Both the position numbers and the translations under genes were made by a program. A model generated the notes under the pieces. That model had not been told where the DNA came from and did not search any database. It saw only the letters and a program-made list of their open reading frames with translations. A stretch of 64,000 bases of DNA from positions 4,319 to 68,318 of the forward strand of contig CAZRBV010000012.1 in assembly GCA_964598425.1 (NCBI GenBank), written 5' to 3'. Of the stretch, positions 52,612-61,610 are shown piece by piece (the first letter of the stretch is position 1; each line of letters begins with the position of its first letter). Source of the stretch: UBA12567 sp964598425 (GTDB taxonomy: Bacteria > Planctomycetota > Phycisphaerae > Phycisphaerales > SM1A02).

Positions 52612-53005
52612 GTCACAACACTCCACTTCAAGAGGGGACTCCCCGCCCACCCTACCCCGTGACGGCCGAGAATCAACAGAATCCTGATTCCTCTGAGCGT
52701 TCTGTGCCTTACCCCGTGCCAGAGGGCTTCTTACGGCCCCGCTTTCCGGGGCGGCCAGGGGGGGCGACCACGAAGCACACCCGGCTGAGGGCCCCCGCTG
52801 GTCAAGCGATCTGATCGGGGACACCCACCAAAAGTCTGATCGAGTCTGATCGAGGACATCCACCAAAAGTCTGATCGAGGACATCCACCAAATGCCTGCT
52901 CCCAGGATCGCCGGCGGCCAGATTGCGGCCACCCACCCACTCTCCCGGCGGAGGGCAATCATCAGCCGAGGATCCGGCAACCATCAAACAGATCGTTGAC
53001 GATCG
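52612..53005. other. 394-bp intergenic region with repeat array B
   Basis: Between the lipid kinase stop (53006, minus) and the PEP-CTERM start (52611, minus). No gene is supported. It contains the second GGTGGGTG-type array (minus-strand orientation). Confidence 0.7.
52819..52937 (-). repeat. Intergenic GGTGG(G/A)TG repeat array, locus B
   Basis: Four copies of the core on the minus strand (complements at 52819-52829, 52854-52864, 52879-52889 and 52927-52937). The first three have a TTT before the core and CGATCAGAC satellites after it. Oriented toward the downstream PEP-CTERM gene. Confidence 0.82.
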
Positions 53006-53917
53006 CTACCGGAGATCAACTGGCGGCACCAGAACCTTCAGCCGCTCGGAGGACAGAGAGACCGCCAGCCGGCACACGCGGCTCGCACTGTTGTCAACCT
53101 CTGGAGGTGGGTCACCGTCGAGCTGCCATCTCGCCGGAACATCGCAGTCGATTTCGACGCCGCGGCTGGCCGTCTGATGGACATATCCAGCCGACCCGAC
53201 CTGCCAACCCAATCGGCACCGAATGAGCCACCGCACCATCTGCGCCGCAGAGGCAACGGGGAAGAAGGTCATGTCGAGCTTCTGGTCATCCATCTTTGCC
53301 ATCGGGGCGGGATCAAACCGTCTGGCGTATTCCCTCGCATTGGAGACGACAACCCACCCTCGCGTGGCCGAGACCACGGCCTGGCCATCAACGTGGATCG
53401 TAAGTTCAGGCGGCGTCCACCGGCAAAGTGTCCGCAGTCCGGCGCGGACGTAGTGCCAGTTCGAAACGCGTTCGCGCCGCCGGGCTGCCACATCGGCTAC
53501 GACTTCGGCATCGAATCCAATCGACGCCATCAGAAGCATTGCACATCCGTTCGCTTCGGCCATATCCACCAATCGCGGCTCGCCCTGTTCGATCAGCGCG
53601 ACAGTATCAGTGAGTTTCGTCCCCATCTTCTGCGAGCGTGCGAAGAGGTTTTCGTTGCCCTGTGGAACGTGCACAAGTGGCACTCCTGCCTGAGCGACAA
53701 CCGCCGCCACAGACCGCACCGTGCCATCGCCGCTGACAAGGGCGACAACATCTGCCGCTGAGAGGTGATTCGGAAGCCATTCAGTCGCATCTCGCGGTTC
53801 GCTGGCGACCAATACAGTCTCATGCCCACGCGACTCGAGCAGCGCCGCAAGCACCGCGCTCCGCTTGCGAGCGCGGCCACGACCGGACACTGGATTGGCA
53901 ACGATGACGACTCTCAT
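53006..53917 (-). CDS. Diacylglycerol/lipid kinase family protein
   Basis: 303 residues. N-terminal catalytic fold: VVIVANPVSGRGRAR, then SGDGTVRSVA (the GDGT ATP-binding loop) and PQGNENLFARS in place of the usual PxGTxNDxA. The C-terminal half is the beta-rich substrate domain. Members phosphorylate diacylglycerol, ceramide or sphingosine-like lipids. The specific lipid cannot be read. ATG 53917 starts the fold, and a GTG nine codons upstream (53944) is an alternative. Confidence 0.85.
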   Translation of the reverse strand: MRVVIVANPVSGRGRARKRSAVLAALLESRGHETVLVASEPRDATEWLPNHLSAADVVALVSGDGTVRSVAAVVAQAGVPLVHVPQGNENLFARSQKMGTKLTDTVALIEQGEPRLVDMAEANGCAMLLMASIGFDAEVVADVAARRRERVSNWHYVRAGLRTLCRWTPPELTIHVDGQAVVSATRGWVVVSNAREYARRFDPAPMAKMDDQKLDMTFFPVASAAQMVRWLIRCRLGWQVGSAGYVHQTASRGVEIDCDVPARWQLDGDPPPEVDNSASRVCRLAVSLSSERLKVLVPPVDLR

Positions 53918-54065
53918 AGACGGGTGCAGGCACCCTAACCGCACTCACATCGACCCGACGGTTGACGTATCTCTTTAGATGACAGGATGTTACAGAATCG
54001 ACAGCCCGTAACCAACTGCAGCACAAAGGGATACATGATCCGTCGGGTCGATGTGTCCTCTGTAC

Positions 54066-55898
54066 TCAATCGTGACACTCGCCCCAATTCTGCAGCAGGT
54101 CCAACAGGTCCAGCACATTGACGGTGCAGTCGAGGTTGAAGTCGCCACCACACGCAGACGGGGCGCAGTTGTCTGAGCAGATGCCCCACTGATCGTCAAG
54201 GAACCACAGCAGATCCGACTGGCGAATCCACCCGTCCCGCCCACTTCGGCCCCCGTAGTTCTCGGTGTAGACGTCCATGCGACAAGCATCCAATCGGGCC
54301 GAAAGGCCGGTCTGAATGTTGTACCCGTTCAGCGACGCAGCGCCGCTTTGCATGGTGTCGAGCCGAAGACTGAGGATGAACTCTTTGCCAGGCGGCACAA
54401 TCCAATCGATGCCGTATGTCGTCACGAAGCCCTCGCTCGTGACGTGACGCTCATCAACAACGCCTACTTCCACACCATCGATCAAAACAGTTGTCATACC
54501 AATCGCGCCGTTCTCGGCGCCGGGCGTCAGTTTGAGCCGCACCATGTTGACTGGCTCTTCCGGAGTCACCGCGAAATTCACCCATGCTGGAGTCGAAGGT
54601 GACGAAGACTCAAGGGTCGTCGCCCAGTTTCCAACAGTAACGCTCCCCTGCTTCGCAAATGTCAAATCGTTGAGCTTGAGTGGTTCATCGAGCCGCTCCA
54701 CAACAAAAGGAAGAGGCCTACCGCCAGGTCCCGGAGGCCCACCGCCGGGTCCCGACCCCGGCGGCCTACTCCGCCCATACGGAAGTTCAATGGAAGCGCC
54801 TCGCGTCAGGCCCGCTGCAGAGAGGCTCGCGAGCCATGCATTTGTGTTGCCGCTGCTGTACTGCTCCAGCGACGTATCAAAGCCAAGGTCGACGCCCATG
54901 TACGTGTTGCTTCCATGGCTACTGGTGCACGCATCATCATCCTCGACATTCGCATCCGACGTCAGCCGGTAGAAGCAATGCGGCCACGCATGTGAGGACT
55001 TGCAGGGAAACCAGCCGTCATAGTCGTAGTTCGGGTCAAGATAACTGACGTCGATGTTGACGCAATTGTCATACTGCGACTCTGTGAACCACGTATCAAC
55101 GACTTCCGCCCCGCAGTTTACGTTCCATCCCTCGAACGAGAAGTAGTTCTCTGCAAAGTCCGCGTCTTCACCGCGGGAGCCATCCGAACCCAGCTTCCAA
55201 CACGGATCAAGATACGTCGCATGAATCGTCGTGGCGTTGCCCCGAAGCTCTCGGATCCGTTCTGCGCAAGCATCGACAAATCCAGCGCCCGCGCTGTGAG
55301 CGATGAGATGCACATGCGTCACCTCCGCGTTCGCCAGAACGGTCCCGGAATACCGCCCACACCATTCGAACACTGGTGCCCAAGGCCACACACAATAGCC
55401 CGTGTACACCGGCAGCACAGCCCAATCGCTTCCAAGTGGTTCACCAATCGCATCAGCCAAACGCCCACCCCAGCCGGTCGTATTCCAACCACCCGGCAAA
55501 CTGAGGCCCGGCACACCGGTCATTATTCCATGCGTGATGATGACGACCTTGTCAATGGTGCCAGGCGGATCGACATCCGGATAGTCCGGTTCCTCGTCCT
55601 GTCCATCAGGCTCGTCCGGAACGTCAAAGCCGCACGGATTCCCTCCGCACGAAGTGCCATCCCCGAGGAACGTGCCGCCCCCGCTGATGCATGCATCGAC
55701 CCAGACATTGGCCTGGCAATAGGCCCCGGCCATACAACAGGCCCCGACATCGCCGCAGTCGGCATCGCCGCATTCGCTCCCCTCACCGTTGAATTCACCG
55801 CCATCGTCTGCGCAGCGGATCTGCGAGTACGCCGAAACACAGTACCCACCAATACAGCACGCACCAATCGGAGATCCGTCACCACAATCGTCGATCAT
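54066..55898 (-). CDS. Cys-rich alpha/beta-hydrolase-like protein with truncated N terminus
   Basis: 610 residues. Begins directly with the end of one six-cysteine repeat (MIDDCGDG) followed by two complete copies ([GS]ACC, about 12-50 and 52-90), a Pro/Asp linker, then a lipase-like region (about 112-370) with VVIITHGIM, a nucleophile-elbow-like AHSAGAG, and a Pro/Gly-rich hinge near 385. A beta-sandwich follows and a half dockerin loop (FNLDCTVNVLDLL) ends WGECHD. No signal peptide is present, and the in-frame codons just before the ATG are TGA-TGG-CCA. The sequence looks 5'-truncated or frameshifted. Confidence 0.7.
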   Translation of the reverse strand: MIDDCGDGSPIGACCIGGYCVSAYSQIRCADDGGEFNGEGSECGDADCGDVGACCMAGAYCQANVWVDACISGGGTFLGDGTSCGGNPCGFDVPDEPDGQDEEPDYPDVDPPGTIDKVVIITHGIMTGVPGLSLPGGWNTTGWGGRLADAIGEPLGSDWAVLPVYTGYCVWPWAPVFEWCGRYSGTVLANAEVTHVHLIAHSAGAGFVDACAERIRELRGNATTIHATYLDPCWKLGSDGSRGEDADFAENYFSFEGWNVNCGAEVVDTWFTESQYDNCVNIDVSYLDPNYDYDGWFPCKSSHAWPHCFYRLTSDANVEDDDACTSSHGSNTYMGVDLGFDTSLEQYSSGNTNAWLASLSAAGLTRGASIELPYGRSRPPGSGPGGGPPGPGGRPLPFVVERLDEPLKLNDLTFAKQGSVTVGNWATTLESSSPSTPAWVNFAVTPEEPVNMVRLKLTPGAENGAIGMTTVLIDGVEVGVVDERHVTSEGFVTTYGIDWIVPPGKEFILSLRLDTMQSGAASLNGYNIQTGLSARLDACRMDVYTENYGGRSGRDGWIRQSDLLWFLDDQWGICSDNCAPSACGGDFNLDCTVNVLDLLDLLQNWGECHD

Positions 55899-56195
55899 TG
55901 GCCATCAAACACCTCCGGGCCACATTCCGCTCGATCTGAAGGACCATTGCCAGTAGAGTGGGGACGACCAGCCGAGCGAGTAGCGGCCCGCCCGACCGGT
56001 TCGTCCCCGAGGCTACGGAGGACATTCCCAGCGTTCCCCAGAGGAGCACAGGGTCCGCGGATTCCCGGGGGGAACACCCCCCCAGCACCACCTGCGACGC
56101 TTGCTCTCCAAGGCGCACGGAATTCCAAGAACAGTCGACGGGGCGGTGCCATCCGGACCAATAGGGGTCCGGTGGCTCTCTCTCGAGGTGGCCCA
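55899..56195. other. 297-bp divergent intergenic region
   Basis: Between the Cys-rich hydrolase start (minus) and the second ECF sigma start (plus). No gene supported. A minus-strand frame carries a hydrophobic stretch (RLVVPTLLAMVLQ) but is out of frame with the hydrolase. Confidence 0.45.
56153..56172 (+). promoter_or_regulatory. Hairpin in the leader of the second ECF sigma gene
   Basis: CCGGACC, six-base loop, GGTCCGG: a perfect 7-bp stem 23 bases before the ATG at 56196. Could be an RNA leader structure or an operator. No T-run follows. Confidence 0.4.
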
Positions 56196-56861
56196 ATGAC
56201 CGCAGCCCCCCAGAACCATCAGCCGACGGCGGAGACCTCCCTCTCGTCGCCAGATTGCTTCGACGACCCCCACGACGTGACCTTGCTCATCGAGTCGTGG
56301 AAGTCAGGAGACGGCGACGCCCTCAACGATCTCTTCTCACTCACCTTTGACCAGCTTCACGACATGGCCCGCGTTCAGATGAATGCCGAGTTGCCAGGCA
56401 ACACACTTCAGGCAACGGCGCTCGTGAGCGAAGTGTTCTTGCGGCTCGCAGGCCAATCGCCAGATCACCTCACGGACCGCAAGGCCTTCTTCTGCACCGT
56501 AGCGCGAGCCATGAAGCAGATTCGCATTGAGCAAGCTCGAAGACGCAAGGCCGCCAAGCGAGGTGGATCATGGAACCGCGTTCCATTAGAACTTGCAATT
56601 GGCGGACTCGCCCGCGACACCGATCCCGATGAACGACTTCTCCTGCTCGACGCCGCACTCGCCCAGCTCGGCGAAATCTTTCCCGAGCACCATGACCTCA
56701 CGCTCCTGCTGTACTGCGGCGGACTCGACACGGCCCAAGCAGGGAAAATCCTCGGAATCGCGCGCCGAACAGTGCAGCGTGACTGGCGGTTCGCCAGAGC
56801 TTTCCTTCAGGCCCGAATGACCCGCATTTCGGAACTTGGCACCTTGCCAGCAGCATCATGA
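56196..56861 (+). CDS. ECF-type RNA polymerase sigma factor (planctomycete TIGR02999-like)
   Basis: 221 residues. A Gly-Asp-rich start (SWKSGDGDALNDLFSL), then region 2 (LHDMARVQMN, TALVSEVFLRLAG) and region 4 with the IARRTVQRDWRFARAFL helix-turn-helix. This matches the sigma family that accompanies Ser/Thr kinases in planctomycetes. GAGGT stands upstream of ATG 56196. The upstream open frame is antisense to the hydrolase. Its stop overlaps the kinase ATG (ATGA). Confidence 0.9.
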   Translation: MTAAPQNHQPTAETSLSSPDCFDDPHDVTLLIESWKSGDGDALNDLFSLTFDQLHDMARVQMNAELPGNTLQATALVSEVFLRLAGQSPDHLTDRKAFFCTVARAMKQIRIEQARRRKAAKRGGSWNRVPLELAIGGLARDTDPDERLLLLDAALAQLGEIFPEHHDLTLLLYCGGLDTAQAGKILGIARRTVQRDWRFARAFLQARMTRISELGTLPAAS

Positions 56862-59800
56862 GCGATGCAGACGATCCCGCACTCTGGCAACGCGCCGAAG
56901 TCGTATTCCACGAACTGATCGACCTTCCAGTTGAATCACGCGAGGCCGCGATGCGCGAGCGATGTGGCGACAACCACGCGCTCCGCGTCGCCGTGGAATC
57001 GCTCCTCACAGCCGCGGCCGCTCTGAGCGGCGAGCCCGATACGCAGGTTGGCCCCGCGCAGGCACTCCCCACGCCAGAAGTCGATCCGCTCATCGGCAGC
57101 GCGGTCGGACCCTTCAAGATCCTGCGATGCCTCGGCGCAGGAGGCATGGGCCGCGTCTACGAAGCGGAGCAGCAACAGCCACGTCGCCGCGTCGCACTCA
57201 AAGTCCTGGCCCGTGGTCTGGCGTCGCGCTCCACGCTCAGACGGTTCCGGAGTGAAATCGAGGTGCTCGGCAATCTGCAGCACCCGGGCATCGCGCAGCT
57301 CTACGAAGCGGGCACGTTCGACGAGGGCGAAGGCGGTGTGCCGTGGTTCGCCATGGAACTTATTGACGAAGCGACATCCATTCTCCGATACGCCGCAGCT
57401 CACAAACTCGACAAACGCGCACGCCTGATGCTGTTTACACAGGTATGCGATGCCGTCGCGCACGGACATCTCAAGGGCATCGTCCACCGCGACCTCAAAC
57501 CCGGGAACATCCTTATCGACCACAGCGGATCGCCTAGGTTGATCGACTTCGGTATAGCCAGAGCGACCGAATCTGACATCAACGTGACGACCATCGGCAC
57601 GCACACCGGCGCGCTGCTTGGCACGATTGCCTACATGAGCCCTGAACAGTGTCGAGGTGACTCCCGCGAAATCGACATTCGGAGCGACGTCTACAGCTTG
57701 GGAGTCATCCTGTACGAGTTGCTCACCGGGACCAAGCCATACGATCTCTCGCATACAAGCATCATCGGCGCGTCGCGCATCGTCCAGGAGACGGCGCCGA
57801 TTCCCATGAGCCGCGCTGATCGTGCCCTCCGCGGCGATCTTGAAACAATCGTGGCAGCGGCCATGGAAAAGGATCCTGACCGGCGATACCAGTCGGCGCG
57901 GGAATGTGCGGACGACATCCGCCGACTGCTTGCTGGCGAGCCCATTCGGGCTCGGCCTCCAAGCACCCTCTATCTGGCCCGTTGCTTCGTGCAGCGGCAC
58001 CGCGCTGCTTCCGTGATTGCCGGTGCCGCTGCATCGCTACTGATCACAGCGTCGGTTGTTTCGACAAGCCTGTACGTCGAATCAGAGTCGCAGCGAAAGC
58101 GAGCTGATGAGGCGGCTCAAGCAGAAGCAGATGGACGAAGTCGGTCGCAGATAGTCTCGGCGATATCACCGCCACAGAGCATCGGCAAGATTCGAAGCGC
58201 GATCGGTTCGCTTACCGAGGGATCGTGGGAGCATTACTACGCGTCGCTCGCGGCCGATGAGTCGCATCGCGTGCTTCATCCGGGCATGGTCCACTTGGGA
58301 TTCGCCGGATCGGTCAGCTCCGATGGCACCCATGCCCTGCTCTGGCGGAGAGATCTCCCGATCCAGGTCATCGATGTCGAAACCGGCGATGTGCACAGTC
58401 ACATGAGCGTCGTGCCGCTCGGCGGACCGCGACATGTCAGCAGCGCCGTCCTTGGACCCGCGGACATGGGTGGCAACCGGCTGCTTGTCAGCACACAGCG
58501 CAGTCCGACCAGGCACGCGGGTGACGAGCAACCAACCACGCTCATGCTTCACCTGGTAGATACCGAGCATCGCCTGACCACGCTCGACCAGGTGAATGTT
58601 CCTTCCAATCGCAGCCGGTCATTTCTATTCTCGCCAGCGCACCATCTTGTTGCGGTCGGAACGACTGCCGGCGAACTTCGTGTCTTCTCGCTGGCGAACA
58701 CCTGGCCTCCCTCAGTCGACCAGACGCGGCTCCGCCATCTCGGGACATGGCCAGCACATGGATGGCATGTGCGAGGCCTCGCCATCAGTCCCGACGGGCA
58801 ACGGCTCGCCTCGACCAGCAGCGACCGGACGGCCCGGTTGTGGTCGATTCCTGCGATGTTCCGGGGCGAGGACGATCCCCTGCTCGCAACGCTGATCGGT
58901 CATCGATACTACGTAACGCACGCGGATTTCTCGCCGGACGGACGCCTTCTGGCAACGGCCGGCAATGACGGCACGGTGCGTGTGTGGGATGTGGAAGGGG
59001 CGATCCGAGAAGCTGCCGAGCCTCCGCGCACCGCTATCGATCGCCGTGCGGAATACCACGCCATCCTTGAGCAGCGATTCGGCGACGTCCCACGAGCAGC
59101 GATTGCGGCATCCCTCGCAGTGATTCCGGCCGATCGTCTCGGCGTTGCCGGAGTCGTGTTTGACAACACGGGCGTGCTCCACTCAGCGGGTGCGGACCGT
59201 ACGCTTCGATCGTGGCGTGTCCGCCCCGTCGGAGATGGCCTTGCCGCCTTGGATGTGAAGTCGCTCGGTGAACAGGTCGGTGCTGGACACGAGATACGAC
59301 GACTCATGCGCGATGACGCTCGGAAGAGGCTCGTGACCTTGGATACCACATCAGAGATGCACCTGTGGTCCCCACGCGATTTCAGCCGTCTTCGCCTCCG
59401 TGGTGCCGGAACCGGATGCCGAACCACCTGCGTCTTCCCCGACAGTCGTCATGTCGCGATCGGTGCCGGGGACGGCGACGCGCGGGCACTCGTGTATGAC
59501 ATGGACACCGCGACACAAGTGTCCAACTGCTGGCATGGCGCCAACCAGGCCGTCTGGGCACTCGCAAGTTGGCAGTCGGGCGATCACATGGTGCTGGCGG
59601 CCGCGGTGACCTGCTTCGCCGACAATACCCCCGACCAAATCGTGCTGTGGGATATGAGCGATCCTGCAACGCCTCGACTTCTTGAGTCGCGGTCCATCGT
59701 GGATTCGGAACTCGGAGTCCGCGCCGTTGCGGTGAGTCCAGATGGAAGCACCCTCATTGCAGGAACCGGCGATGGACGAATCGTCCACTGGGCACTTGAA

Positions 59801-61084
59801 CAGCGCGTCGATGGCCTCCCGAGACTTGGGGAGACCATGTGGCAACATCGCCTGGTACCCCCGACGCCAGGAACACCTGGTGAGAATCTTGACGACTTCC
59901 AGACCTACCGCGGCGTCATGGATATCGCGGTCATCGGCGACTCGGGGCAGTGGATTCTCGCCGGAACATCGGCGGGTCTCTTGAAGGTGGTCGACCTCTC
60001 GGCAGGTTCTGATGCGACGCTCATGGAACGCGACGGCGCATGGACCGAGGTAGCAGTTGCAGACAGCGGCCGGTGGGCAGCCGCTGGAGCAGATGATGGC
60101 CTGGTCGCTCGGTTCGCGATCGACGACACATCCGACCGCCCCGCGGTCATGCCGCTGCGCTCGCCGGGTGATTCGGTCGCCAATGGCCACCGACACGCTG
60201 TCACAGGTCTTGCCTTTCTGGAGTCGCTCGGCCCACCCCGACTCGTATCCACCGGCCGAGATCTCACGATCCGCCTTCAGGAACCCTCGACCGGTCGGTG
60301 GATGTTCACGCTTGAAGGCGAGATCGGCCAGGTCTGGGATCTCGCGGTGAGTCCGGATGGACGCCGCATTGTCACGGCGACGATTGGACCGTGGGGCCGC
60401 GGCAATGGCGGAACAGTGTGGGAGGCATCCACAAAGGACGTTCGCCGGCAACTCGCGCCCGGTCGGATTGCAGCGACCCAGGGTGCCGAGCTGCTTCGAT
60501 CGATCCGCTACACGCCTCACAACGCTCCCAATGCAATTGCGGAAGCGCTCCGCGCTGCCTGGGAGAAAACGCAGCCACCATTGCCGAGCGACGCCCTCGC
60601 AGCCGCATTGAAGCAGGCCCACCTCCTCTGGTCGGGCTGGTCGGTATGGGAGTGGGCCGCAGCCATACTCACAGATCCAGACGCATCGGCGGCCGACCTT
60701 GAGCAGGCCCTCCGCTGGACGAGCGCCGCTACCAGTTTCGCGCAGCTTCGCATGGAACCACATGCGCTCCATGCCGCCGCGCTCGCGAGGACCGGTCACT
60801 TCGAGGAAGCGCTCGCCGCAGCAGCGTACGCAGCGACCCTTGGCACGGGGATCCCACTGAGCAACGAGAGCTATCGGCGTGAGTTTTTTCTGAATGCCAT
60901 TGCTGGCGCAACTGCGTCTGCGGCCATGGGCCGCGATTCAGATGCCGCTGCGTGGCACGCCCGCGCCACAACAGTTCTTGATGCCACAGACTCTCCACCA
61001 ACTTGGATGGCGGCGATGGCAGACCGGGCCAAGACGCAGGCAACCTCACGATCGGAAGTCGCATCGCATGGGGCGCACCCGTAG
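56858..61084 (+). CDS. Ser/Thr protein kinase with WD40 propeller
   Basis: 1408 residues. N-terminal helical stretch (1-80), Hanks-type kinase domain (about 84-360): ATP loop LGAGGMGRV at 92-100, Lys115 in VALKVL, HRDLKPGN, DFGIA, SPEQ and a DRRYQSA end. One membrane helix at about 385-405. The rest contains many WD40-like blades, for example GLAISPDGQRLASTSSDRTARLW and ADFSPDGRLLATAGNDGTVRVWD (about 640-760) and later ones to about 1215. A helical C-terminal tail (1220-1400) is of unknown fold. Coupled to the sigma gene by ATGA. Probably a membrane signalling kinase acting on the sigma factor or its regulators. Confidence 0.92.
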   Translation: MSDADDPALWQRAEVVFHELIDLPVESREAAMRERCGDNHALRVAVESLLTAAAALSGEPDTQVGPAQALPTPEVDPLIGSAVGPFKILRCLGAGGMGRVYEAEQQQPRRRVALKVLARGLASRSTLRRFRSEIEVLGNLQHPGIAQLYEAGTFDEGEGGVPWFAMELIDEATSILRYAAAHKLDKRARLMLFTQVCDAVAHGHLKGIVHRDLKPGNILIDHSGSPRLIDFGIARATESDINVTTIGTHTGALLGTIAYMSPEQCRGDSREIDIRSDVYSLGVILYELLTGTKPYDLSHTSIIGASRIVQETAPIPMSRADRALRGDLETIVAAAMEKDPDRRYQSARECADDIRRLLAGEPIRARPPSTLYLARCFVQRHRAASVIAGAAASLLITASVVSTSLYVESESQRKRADEAAQAEADGRSRSQIVSAISPPQSIGKIRSAIGSLTEGSWEHYYASLAADESHRVLHPGMVHLGFAGSVSSDGTHALLWRRDLPIQVIDVETGDVHSHMSVVPLGGPRHVSSAVLGPADMGGNRLLVSTQRSPTRHAGDEQPTTLMLHLVDTEHRLTTLDQVNVPSNRSRSFLFSPAHHLVAVGTTAGELRVFSLANTWPPSVDQTRLRHLGTWPAHGWHVRGLAISPDGQRLASTSSDRTARLWSIPAMFRGEDDPLLATLIGHRYYVTHADFSPDGRLLATAGNDGTVRVWDVEGAIREAAEPPRTAIDRRAEYHAILEQRFGDVPRAAIAASLAVIPADRLGVAGVVFDNTGVLHSAGADRTLRSWRVRPVGDGLAALDVKSLGEQVGAGHEIRRLMRDDARKRLVTLDTTSEMHLWSPRDFSRLRLRGAGTGCRTTCVFPDSRHVAIGAGDGDARALVYDMDTATQVSNCWHGANQAVWALASWQSGDHMVLAAAVTCFADNTPDQIVLWDMSDPATPRLLESRSIVDSELGVRAVAVSPDGSTLIAGTGDGRIVHWALEQRVDGLPRLGETMWQHRLVPPTPGTPGENLDDFQTYRGVMDIAVIGDSGQWILAGTSAGLLKVVDLSAGSDATLMERDGAWTEVAVADSGRWAAAGADDGLVARFAIDDTSDRPAVMPLRSPGDSVANGHRHAVTGLAFLESLGPPRLVSTGRDLTIRLQEPSTGRWMFTLEGEIGQVWDLAVSPDGRRIVTATIGPWGRGNGGTVWEASTKDVRRQLAPGRIAATQGAELLRSIRYTPHNAPNAIAEALRAAWEKTQPPLPSDALAAALKQAHLLWSGWSVWEWAAAILTDPDASAADLEQALRWTSAATSFAQLRMEPHALHAAALARTGHFEEALAAAAYAATLGTGIPLSNESYRREFFLNAIAGATASAAMGRDSDAAAWHARATTVLDATDSPPTWMAAMADRAKTQATSRSEVASHGAHP

Positions 61085-61102
61085 CGCACCTTGCACAGCT
61101 GG

Positions 61103-61450
61103 CTAGGCGTTGGACTCGACCAGAAGGTCCGGGCATCGACAGATTGCCACCAGGGATCGCACATGGTCAGACGCAACGACCCGGAGCTCAACACCCTCGC
61201 GGCGGGCTTTTCGATGCGCCAGAACCAGCAATGCGACGAGTTTGGTATCAGCCATCTCACTCAGCGTCAGATCGAGTTCAATGCGAGATGCGCCGGCATC
61301 GATCTCCTTCTGCACAAGTCGATGAAATCGTTGAATGCGGCGCGGCTCTACGAAGTCGCACGGAAGACATCGCACCTGCAGGGCAGCCCCGATTCGCGTA
61401 ACTTCGGCCCACGCAGGCCACGCCCCGTCGCTGGAATGTGCGAGCAGCAT
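61103..61450 (-). CDS. STAS-domain protein
   Basis: 115 residues. The beta-alpha pattern RIELDLTLSEMADTKLVALLVLAHRKARREGVELRVVA matches STAS (anti-sigma antagonist) domains, where helix 1 normally carries the regulatory Ser. Here a Thr stands in the MADTKLV segment, so phosphoregulation is possible but altered. Convergent with the kinase gene, 18 bases from its stop, and its possible partners are not visible. The N-terminal 25 residues add no recognisable element. Confidence 0.65.
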   Translation of the reverse strand: MLLAHSSDGAWPAWAEVTRIGAALQVRCLPCDFVEPRRIQRFHRLVQKEIDAGASRIELDLTLSEMADTKLVALLVLAHRKARREGVELRVVASDHVRSLVAICRCPDLLVESNA

Positions 61451-61598
61451 CGATACACTCCCCTCGGCCCCGCGCCCCCGTGGCGCGACGCCACTCTGAA
61501 AGTACTCGATGCGCTTTGAGAGTCAACAACAAACTGCCTCAATCGCAGCGGGGCCATCAATTGCGGCGCCGCCCGTGCGAACAGCAGTCGCGCAGGCG

Positions 61599-61604
61599 TA
61601 TACT
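61599..61604 (+). promoter_or_regulatory. Candidate -10 of a leaderless promoter (secreted protein)
   Basis: TATACT, five of six consensus bases, six bases before the ATG at 61611. This is the strongest hexamer of the leaderless set. Confidence 0.55.
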
Positions 61605-61610
61605 CCCGCG

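Noticed and set aside
52612..52980. Long N-terminal extension of the PEP-CTERM gene
   Set aside because: The extra residues are translated repeat array B and would bury the signal peptide.
55221..56195. Long N-terminal extension of the second ECF sigma factor
   Set aside because: The extension is antisense to the Cys-rich hydrolase; sigma region 2 begins only after 56196.
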